Under the pieces are notes generated by a model. The model made no database searches. It was not told the origin of the DNA and saw only the letters and a list, made by a program, of their open reading frames with translations. Both the position numbers and the translations under genes were made by a program. A stretch of DNA of 64,000 nt from Rhipidocladum racemiflorum (taxonomy: Eukaryota; Streptophyta; Magnoliopsida; Poales; Poaceae). This document shows, one piece after another, positions 54,945 through 64,000 of the stretch; the first letter of the stretch is position 1, and each line of letters starts with the position of its first letter. Location of the stretch: assembly GCA_036346355.1 (NCBI GenBank), contig CM070576.1, positions 15,731,558 to 15,795,557 of the forward strand, in the 5' to 3' direction.

Positions 54945-57162
54945 TGTAACACCCCGGTTTCTACTAAGCCCAGAATGTCACCAACATAGACCATACAACA
55001 ATTAATACCATGATTATATGGGAAATTTCAGCAGCATCTCCTTTGTTTAATCATGATCTCACGCAACCATAATAGCATAGCAGAATATGACATAATATGA
55101 AACATCTAAAACAGCAATAATAAGCGACACGGAAGCAATATAAGTCCACTTTAAGCATCCCAAAGTCCTCATTAGCCAAATGAAATGAATAAGGCAATCC
55201 TAGCACACATCTAACCCATAAATATCAATGGTATCACATTAAGTTTATTGTCATGACTCCAAATGATTCCATTGTGGAATCAATTGCGTGAATTACGTGG
55301 AGATGTGTGACTATTCCCCTTTTCCCTCATGCCGATCTCAAGGTACCTAAAAACAACATAAAACACAAGCGTGAGTTCAAAACTCAGCAAAGTGTATTGT
55401 AATGGAAAAACAAAGATTAAGTCAACAAACCATCATCACCCATCTCCAAAAGCACATCATAACACAACATGGTTAGCATTCCAAACATCTTTTAAACATC
55501 CATGTACTCATCTCGTGAGCAACTCATAAGTATTCACCTCGTCATCTCATAAACATCATCATATACATATTTCATTAATGCAATGCAATGCACATGTCTC
55601 CTTGGAAACTCATACCGGTATGGTTGAGTGCACACCCGTCGGCATGCACCCTTTTCCCCTTCCATCCCGAAGATGGAGGGTGCCTATCACTCGCTTCCAT
55701 TCACCACGGTGGATGGAATCACGATGTAGGTCTTACTCAAGAATAGCCCGGACTAGTCATAACGGTTCTCACCGACCCTTAGGAATAGTTATGACTTATC
55801 TCACCGGCCGACCATGAAAATATGCCATGTATGCAAAATGGACAACAACGTACACATATATAGGAGTATTGCATATCATCACATGGCATGTACTCCACTC
55901 ATCAACAATAAGTACATTTAAATCATGGCATAATGGCTTCATATCAAGCAATACATGTAATTCATGGCAAGACAACATGTTATGTATTCCAAATACTATG
56001 AAGCACAACTAGCAACACATATAGCATACAATCCACACAACACACTTGCCTTCAACCACAAGCAACGGAGTGACGAGAGGTTGAGGGCACTCCCGGAGGC
56101 ACACCACCTGCAAACACGTGCCACACACTCAAATCGAGTCCACAAAACAGCACACAAAGAACCCACTACCCCGACTTCGCTTACAACTCCTAAAATCAGA
56201 AAACAGCAAATCTGTCCCGTCGGGACAGCAGCCTTCCAACGGGCATAACTTCTGTTCTAGGACTCCAAATTGAATAAACGAGTACATCCTCGCGTAGCTT
56301 AGGAAAATTCCCAACTTTTTCTAGTTATAGAGAAAGACTAATTCGGACTCTAATGTTGTTTAATCTAACGTTGAACACGAACTGTCCCAATCTCGTCACA
56401 GATTTGACAGCGCTCGGTAAAACAGCCATATCTCCCAAACGGCTGGGCGGATTTTAACTTTCTTTATATGCACGGAAAGATAAAGAAATTATCTACAACT
56501 TCCTAAAAATCCGTACGGTCAGATTCAAACTCTAAATTGGCGAAAACTCCTGCCCAAGATCGGGTTCCCAATCTGCCCGAACCAAAACGTGAGTACAACT
56601 CTAGTTTTTCATCAATTCTACCCCATGGCAGCACCTCCCATGATCCAAAAACATGGAAAACCCCCTCTACAACAGCATAAGATCTACCCCACAAGGTTCC
56701 CCCATTACCTTCTTGAAGAATCGCAAAACAACCGCGTCTCCTCGCGCGATCTCCACCCGATCTCCTCCTCCCACCGGCTCTCCTCGTCGCGGATCCTCCC
56801 ACTAGCGAGGACAGCACCACGGCACGGCGTGGCAGTGGAGACGACGCAGCAAGGGTTGGTGGGGTGGGAGAGGTGGAGGTGAGGGAGAGGAAAGGCTAGA
56901 GAGGAGAGGAGACAAGGAGGTGGGAAGGGGAAGGGGTGCGGTGCAAAATGGGGAGGGGAAGGGGCTAGGGCAGCAGGAAAACTCCCCCTCCTCACCCCCA
57001 CATGGGCCAAACAAGCCCCACCAACCAGCCCAAGAAGTTCCCCCAAGCCCAACACATCTCCGGAGCGGCCCAAAAAGCCCGAAACGCGTTAAAACATCAG
57101 ACCGTAGGGTTCTAATTGCAAATTTCATGCTTTCTAAGGTTATGCAATCCCGTAGTATCACA
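54945..57162 (-). repeat. 3' LTR of LARD2
   Basis: Left copy on the plus strand. The polypurine tract, TTCTCCCCCCCTTAA read on the plus strand, follows at 57163-57177. Minus-strand donor AAG|GTAATGG is at 56709/56708, acceptor GCAG|GTGGTG at 56108/56107. Confidence 0.85.
56050..56107 (-). other. Putative LTR mini-exon, LARD2 3' LTR (58 nt)
   Basis: Flanked on the minus strand by TTTGCAG and GCAAGTGTG; the downstream acceptor TTTTTAG|GTACC is at 55347/55346. Confidence 0.5.
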
Positions 57163-60100
57163 TTCTCCCCCCCTTAACTGGATTCGACCTCGAATCTTAC
57201 ACGTCAACTCTAAAACAATGTCCACTAGGGACTCATCTTCTTTGCGAACTCAACACACCCACGCAAAGACCCAAACAAAGAGTAACGCATAATTCAATTC
57301 TCCAAATTCATCTATTAACAAGAGTGACTTGACTTAGCTTAACTAAGCACAACTTGACATGATTCCTCATTTACTTCAATCTCTATCATGATTCATAAAC
57401 TCAGAATGACACAATCATCATGAAACACATCCCTTTTTCACCATTAGTATTAAAACGGTCAACCGAGGTTCCAAACTTGAACCCCCCAAAAAGACCATTT
57501 ACGCAAAACCCCATCTCTTCCAATTATTTGACCCCTTTTCGCACGGAATCAAAATTTACTAATGTCATCTTCGCTCATAGCCTACATCGACCATACTTTC
57601 CTTTCGACTGCCAACCACATTACACTTTTCATTCTATCCTCTCCCAGGCATAACGCACACCCAGGGACGTCTAGCTAAGACAATGTCCATGACAAAACAT
57701 TTTACATCACAATTTGTATAACACTTGCTTCCACCCAACGATACTTTCAACCAAATTCAAACCACGACATCAACAACCTCCATCATCATCCACCCTCATA
57801 CCACTAATGTCCAGCACCTAGCCCAAGCTAGGACCATCACTCACTACCAAATCTCAATTGGCACTTTTCCCAAGAGGATGTCGCCCTCACAAACAATTCA
57901 CACAAACAACGAAGCCCACGAGTATAGCTCTTAGATTATACTCAACAATAACCCGAGGCCCTTCTTATTCTCGCTCCTATCAATAGTGCAAAAGAAGTAC
58001 GATTCTTTTGAATCCAAGTAGACCACATACAACAACTCGAACCTCAAAGCGCCACAAATCACTTTGGAAAGAACCCTGATAACATTGAAAGACCACCCTT
58101 TTGCTTTTCCTAAGTCAAGCCGCAAAGGAAAACTCAAATCTCCAATCAACGCGATACAATTCGCATCGGGGAGCACTCAAACAAATAGAGACTCCACACA
58201 ATTCTCTTGACAGAAGTTCTCAACAATTAAAGACAACTCGACTCGCTTTCACCACAGCCAAACTTTTCACTTTAACCAAAATCAACATCTTGGAAGAGAA
58301 CTGCCACAAAAAACTCTCGAAGAGAAAGGGAAACTCAAATCCCTTGCATAACAAAACCAAAATACCAGTATTTATCCATTCATTCATTTTCATGCTAGAG
58401 AGCAATGAAAATCTCGATTCATAACACGAATGCGAATTCTACAAGAGCACTCCGGATTAGTCATATGTCTCTATATGACTTTCTCACCGTCCTGGCTCAA
58501 CAACTCTTTTATGCATATAAAAACGATGTCATCAATCTTTTTCACCATTTATTCATCATGTAACCACGATACCCATTAACCATTCACACAGAGACTTCAT
58601 TCTCTTTGTCACATGATTGACACCCAACAACATCGATGGTTGCCCAAATTCGCATAAACTACGACGATGTTAACCGAAAAATACCATATCGCATCACAAC
58701 CCAACAACCACTGCACGCAATGCGTGCAAAACATCGCATTTTAACCAAAGCCAATAAAAGAAGATAGCATCAACTCTCAAATCAAACATCTACGCCTAAT
58801 AACCGCTACCAATTCTCTTAAAGAGAAAGGAAACACATTCCCAGCAGGGAACACCTTACCAACGAAATCACTTATGAAACAATCGTAAGATTCACCTTTT
58901 TGAAACGCTCGCAAACACCACACACGTTTCCCAAATAAATCCAACTCTAGCCACGATAGAATTACAATTTAAGCGCTTAACTCCAGGGTTACCAAAGATA
59001 AATCAGTTGAACGCTAAAGAGAGCGTTCCACTCCAACGCTTTGGGTGTTAATCCATACTCATAGCATAGACTAAACAGATTAGCCCAAATCCAAAGATTG
59101 GCATGGTTCAATACCACACCACATTTGGAGCCCATAAGCCGGTTACTTCAAATACTACTCTTCCATCCATATTTCCAATCATCGGAGTCAAGTTTGTAAC
59201 TTGACAAAATGCCACTTAATCAGGGGAGACTTTATTGCACACTAATCAAGATGCCTAAACAAAGAGGCAGGCACTCCCAGAAACTTTATACATTCATTTG
59301 AATCCGTAAACCTTCAAAAGAAAGTTCGAATCAAATCCCACCATTACTCGCATCCAATACTCTTAGCCAATACGGAGGTCATAATCACCCAAATCCCGAG
59401 AAGTCCAACACTGTTGCACACAAGCTACAACATCTGCTCTTAATAAAATCTCTTTTCACTGTTCATATAACCACAATTGATTATATTACCAACGAACCAT
59501 AGACCATATCTACCGTATGACAATCAACAAGGAGAACCATGTTCTCACAACTCCAGCACAATTAACTTATCAGTTAATCCAACATAAGACACATTTCAAC
59601 AACTTCTTTTGGTCTACTAACCATGACGAACCATTATTCATGCAACTTATTATCCCAAGCGTAGCACACATCTCTTTACAATTATTCCGGCGTAATCAAC
59701 AATTACCCTGGGTATAATCCCTAAGTCACATATTCCATATCACCAGTTCATTCCACCAATAATTAATACTAACCACGCGACACGATCTCCACTAGACATC
59801 CCTCATAAATACGGATCCTGCATGACATCTGTCAAGAATAATTCAACCTTTCCTACAATCATTCCATATATCCTCATTAATTGATTACACGTATTTTAAG
59901 TCATATTGTTGACCCACAATATTAACTGACCCACCAGCTACAATAGGAAGAAATTCACACCATCTTCTTGCTATAACAAGTTCATCAACCGAGACATTCT
60001 ATGCTAACTAATCTCAAACATCCATTAGATTCCATAACCCGCATCACTTTGCACACACCACTAATCAACTTTCACTTCGGATCACCTGACGTCTCATTTA

Positions 60101-61516
60101 ATCATCTCTTATCAACACAATATTTTAGTTTATTTTTAAACAAACAACAAATTCACTTTAACCGAACCACTAGCTCATATCATCCGAAAACTCTAACTTC
60201 TCGTCATACACTTAACTTCTTAAACATCCGCGTGAATCACACACCCAACTCTTAAGGAAACCATAATTGCTACAGAAAAGAACAACACCCAAAACACCTT
60301 TCCTTCCGGAAAGCTCAACCATAAATCACAAGAGAAGTCAACTCTCAAATTCCCAAATGCCGACACGCAACTACTCCACAACTCTCGAGATCAACAACTT
60401 CCGCGAAGGAAGATGGTTGCAAGAGGGAAAACCAAGCGATTAACCATTTTTTTTTTCCAGATAAGGCCATAACCCCAAACTTCAAACTTTCACGAAACAA
60501 ACTGTTTTTATTTCAAAGATGAATTCCCAAGCAAGTCATCATTGCGATCAAACACCACTTAAGCCCCGACAACAAGGTCTGGCACAACACCGCAATAACT
60601 CTTTTAAACCTCGGAGAAAGACAAACACAAGAATAAATTGAAAACTTTCTCTGTAAAGCAACCGATCAACCACATCCTTTCCGACAAAACCTTGACACCT
60701 AAATCCATGCGACTTAGATTTTTCATCGAAACTTCAATAACTTCTTTTCAAATTGGAGAATGGTAACCCAAGAATCAATCTATAAGTTTCTCTATAAGGC
60801 AAATAACAAATCGGGCGTCAAAGCTGGCAAGGCGACCAAAAGAGGCGCAACCCTAAATTCTTCTTTTGTCTTCGACCAAAGAAGACAAAACCAAAACCAC
60901 CAAAAGAACCATCGGTGAGTATCCAAAACCGAACACTTTTTCTTTTATTTCGACCAACCAAAAACCAACAAAAACCGTTCATCAAAACAGCAAAGGAAAT
61001 TCGGAGGGTCAATCCACAACTCTACTACTCGACTCCAACCAACTACCCAATCTACGACAGAAAGGATAAGCACTCTCCCAACAGGAGGTTAAAAGTCCAT
61101 CGGTGATGGCACTACCCGGCCACACCGTCAAACCCAACATTACTACAAACAACAGAAGGCGACCGAAACCCCTTTCGGCACCACAACCCACATAATCTCA
61201 ATTGTATCAACACAATCAATTCTTTCATAAACATAGCAACATATATTATCAAATGTAACATTCAACATCAAAGCTTAAATACAACATTTAAGCGTAAAGC
61301 AACGGTACCCATACCCATTCCTACTGTGCAACAGAGTGTGTCAAGTTTTAAGTTAATTATTCCACCTACACAAGTTTTAATGTTGCTATCCTATGGCAAA
61401 GTTTTAAGTAAAACCTAAGCCATGTTTCTAGGTTATCCCACTTCATATTTTAGTTGAACCTATAATATGACACTAAATACACATTCCAGGGACCTACAGC
61501 CCGCTCTGATACCAAC
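57163..61516 (-). other. LARD2 internal region, no retroviral genes
   Basis: Reverse-complement counterpart of 45122-49474, differing by a few percent over most of its length but by about one base in the block 57840-58176. No retroviral domain is recognisable in either strand. Confidence 0.75.
61503..61514 (-). promoter_or_regulatory. Primer-binding site of LARD2
   Basis: Minus strand reads TGGTATCAGAGC, a perfect 12-nt complement of the initiator tRNA-Met 3' end. Confidence 0.9.
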
Positions 61517-63747
61517 TGTAACACCCCGGTTTCTACTAAGCCCAGAATGTCACCAACATAGACCATACAACAATTAATACCATGATTATATGGGAAATTT
61601 CAGCAGCATCTCCTTTGTTTAATCATGATCTCACGCAACCATAATAGCATAGCAGAATATGACATAATATGAAACATCTAAAACAGCAATAATAAGCGAC
61701 ACGGAAGCAATATAAGTCCACTTTAAGCATCCCAAAGTCCTCATTAGCCAAATGAAACGAATAAGGCAATCCTAGCACACATCTACCCCATAAATATCAA
61801 TGGTATCACATTAAGTTTATTGTCATGACTCCAAATGATTCCATTGTGGAATCAATTGCGTGAATTACGTGGAGATGTGTGACTATTCCCCTTTTCCCTC
61901 ATGCCGATCTCAAGGTACCTAAAAACAACATAAAACACAAGCGTGAGTTCAAAACTCAGCAAAGTGTATTGTAATGGAAAAACAAAGATTAAGTCAACAA
62001 ACCATCATCACCCATCTCCAAAAGCACATCATAACACAACATGGTTAGCATTCCAAACATCTTTTAAACATCCATGTACTCATCTCGTGAGCAACTCATA
62101 AGTATTCACCTCGTCATCTCATAAACATCATCATATACATATTTCATTAATGCAATGCAATGCACATGTCTCCTTGGAAACTCATACCGGTATGGTTGAG
62201 TGCACACCCGTCGGCATGCACCCTTTTCCCCCTTCCATCCCGAAGATGGAGGGTGCCTATCACTCGCTTCCATTCACCACGGTGGATGGAATCACGATGT
62301 AGGTCTTACTCAAGAATAGCCCCGGACTAGTCATAACGGTTCTCACCGACCCTTCCGGAATAGTTATGACTTATCTCACCGGCCGGCCATGAAAATATGC
62401 CATGTATGCAAAATGGACAACAACGTACACATATATAGGAGTATTGCATATCATCACATGGCATGTACTCCACTCATCAACAATAAGTACATTTAAATCA
62501 TGGCATAATGGCTTCATATCAAGCAATACATGTAATTCATGGCAAGACAACATGTTATGTATTCCAAATACTATGAAGCACAACTAGCAACACATATAGC
62601 ATACAATCCACACAACACACTTGCCTTCAACCACAAGCAACGGAGTGACGAGAGGTTGAGGGCACTCCCGGAGGCACACCACCTGCAAACACGTGCCACA
62701 CACTCAAATCGAGTCCACAAAACAGCACACAAAGAACCCACTACCCCGACTTAAACACAACTCCTAAAATCAGAAAACAGCAAATCTGTCCCGTCGGGAC
62801 AGCAGCCTTCCAACGGGCATAACTTCTGTTCTAGGACTCCAAATTGAATAAACGAGTACATCCTCGCGTAGCTTAGGAAAATTCCCAACTTTTTCTAGTT
62901 ATAGAGAAAGACTAATTCGGACTCTAATGTTGTTTAATCTAACGTTGAACACGAACTGTCCCAATCTCGTCACAGATTTGACAGCGCTCGGTAAAACAGC
63001 CATATCTCCCAAACGGCTGGGCGGATTTTAACTTTCTTTATATGCACGGAAAGATAAAGAAATTATCTACAACTTCCTAAAAGTCCGTACGGTCAGATTC
63101 AAACTCTAAATTGGCGAAAACTCCTGCCCAAGATCGGGTTCCCAATCTGCCCGAACCAAAACGTGAGTACAACTCTAGTTTTTCATCAATTCTACCCCAT
63201 GGCAGCACCTCCCATGATCCAAAAACATGGAAAACCCCCTCTACAACAGCATAAGATCTACCCCACAAGGTTCCCCCATTACCTTCTTGAAGAATCGCAA
63301 AACAACCGCGTCTCCTCGCGCGATCTCCACCCGATCTCCTCCTCCCACCGGCTCTCCTCGTCGCGGATCCTCCCACTAGCGAGGACAGCACCACGGCACG
63401 GCGTGGCAGTGGAGACGACGCAGCAAGGGTTGGTGGGGTGGGAGAGGTGGAGGTGAGGGAGAGGAAAGGCTAGAGAGGAGAGGAGACAAGGAGGTGGGAA
63501 GGGGAAGGGGGTGCGGCGCAAATGGGGAGGGGAAGGGGCTAGGGCAGCAGGAAAACTCCCCCTCCTCACCCCCACATGGGCCAAACAAGCCCCACCAACC
63601 AGCCCAAGAAGTTCCCCCAAGCCCAACACATCTCCGGAGCGGCCCAAAAAGCCCGAAAACAGCCCGAAACGCGTTAAAACATCAGACCATAGGGTTCTAA
63701 TTGCAAATTTCATGCTTTCTAAGGTTATGCAATCCCGTAGTATCACA
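61517..63747 (-). repeat. 5' LTR of LARD2
   Basis: Right copy on the plus strand. It differs from the left copy by a handful of substitutions and by an extra AACAGCCCGAA near 63659. Donor at 63283/63282, acceptor at 62683/62682 on the minus strand. Confidence 0.85.
62625..62682 (-). other. Putative LTR mini-exon, LARD2 5' LTR (58 nt)
   Basis: Same flanking sites and length as the copy at 56050-56107. Confidence 0.5.
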
Positions 63748-63874
63748 CACTGCTAAGCTAACAAGGGTAATATCATCGATTGGTTTACTTGTGTGGCACC
63801 CCGTAACGGCCTTATCACCCCGTGTGTATGACATACATAGATCCTGCTTATCAAGGTTGGCTTAAGGGTCTTGG
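63748..63874. other. Older host sequence, part 3
   Basis: Starts with the CACTG duplication and continues sequence interrupted at 54944. No gene is recognised. Confidence 0.4.
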
Positions 63875-64000
63875 CACTACTACAGAACAGTACATCACTG
63901 CTAGGTCCGAAACGTCATCACTGCTGGTTATGGGAGCCGGCAATGATTGGTTGGCAGTGATACTTGGGATTATCACTGCCGGTTCTAAAACCGACAGTGA
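63875..64000 (+). mobile_element. Terminus of a CACTA (En/Spm-like) transposon, continues past the window
   Basis: Begins CACTACTACAGAA, the classic grass CACTA terminal inverted repeat, preceded by TGG as a possible 3-bp target site. Subterminal units follow: TCACTGCTGGTT paired with AGCCGGCAATGA (63918-63945) and TCACTGCCGGTT paired with AACCGACAGTGA (63973-64000). Confidence 0.8.

Larger units (their letters stand above)
54945..63747 (-). mobile_element. Complete non-autonomous LARD-like element (LARD2), minus orientation
   Basis: Bounded by TGTAACACCCCGG and AGTATCACA with perfect TSD CACTG at 54940-54944 and 63748-63752. LTRs are 2218 and 2231 bp and nearly identical. The internal region (4354 bp) is collinear with that of LARD1. 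The U3 part of the LTR differs from LARD1 and is closer to the Tekay element (GCATAACCTTAGAAAG). No gag or pol motifs. Confidence 0.85.

Noticed and set aside
56503..57161. Open frames on both strands in the LARD2 LTR, present again at 63077-63746
   Set aside because: Duplicated only because the two LTRs are nearly identical; low-complexity translation, no domain.

Overview
The window is plant nuclear DNA, almost certainly from a grass (Poaceae). It is solid transposable element sequence: nested LTR retrotransposons of Ty3/gypsy type, one Ty1/copia solo LTR, and CACTA (En/Spm) DNA transposon pieces at both edges. I found no intact host protein-coding gene, tRNA, rRNA or CRISPR array. Coding sequence is confined to decayed gag-pol and CACTA protein remnants, so most other open frames are chance.

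Layout. 1-2859: decayed CACTA transposon (degenerate repeats, then a Ptta/En-Spm type protein remnant). 2860-3556: minus-strand 3' LTR and pol tail of a CRM-like (centromeric-type) gypsy element. 3557-15108: an old LTR interrupted by a minus-strand solo LTR (3762-13520), itself interrupted by a complete but decayed CRM-like element (4767-12456, TSD TACCA). 15109-17370: leader and gag of a second gypsy lineage. 17371-18137: repair-scar junction and the tail of a non-autonomous element. 18138-35938: the 3' LTR of that element, split by three insertions: a solo LTR (19545-21748, TSD AACTA), an 11.1-kb Tekay/Del chromovirus (21909-33054, TSD GGTGT) that itself carries a copia solo LTR (28054-29781, TSD GAGTG), and another solo LTR (33719-35907, TSD ATTCG). 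35939-36200: stacked LTR ends. 36201-41637: internal region and 3' LTR of a related non-autonomous element. 41638-54944: older sequence holding a minus-strand solo LTR (41967-54417, TSD AGGAT), which holds a complete non-autonomous element (42648-51952, TSD CAAAT). 54945-63747: a second complete non-autonomous element in the opposite orientation (TSD CACTG). 63875-64000: the start of a CACTA element running off the window.

How the parts relate. The Tekay element (gag, protease, RT, RNase H, integrase, chromodomain) and the two complete 9-kb elements share LTR architecture, an initiator tRNA-Met primer site, the first ~200 bp of leader and the 3' tail with polypurine tract. The 9-kb elements, however, carry about 4.35 kb of non-coding internal sequence in place of gag-pol. 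They look like LARD-type passengers mobilised by Tekay-like helpers.

The most notable observation is that the LTRs of four diverged families preserve the same splice-site-like layout: AAG|GTATG (or AG|GTAAG), then TGCAG|GT, a segment of 56-58 nt, then AAG|GCAAGTG (GTAAGTG in one copy) and TTTTAG|GTACC. This suggests a spliced leader with two introns encoded inside the LTR. All TSDs and boundaries were read by eye; clade names rest on recognised motifs, not on database searches.
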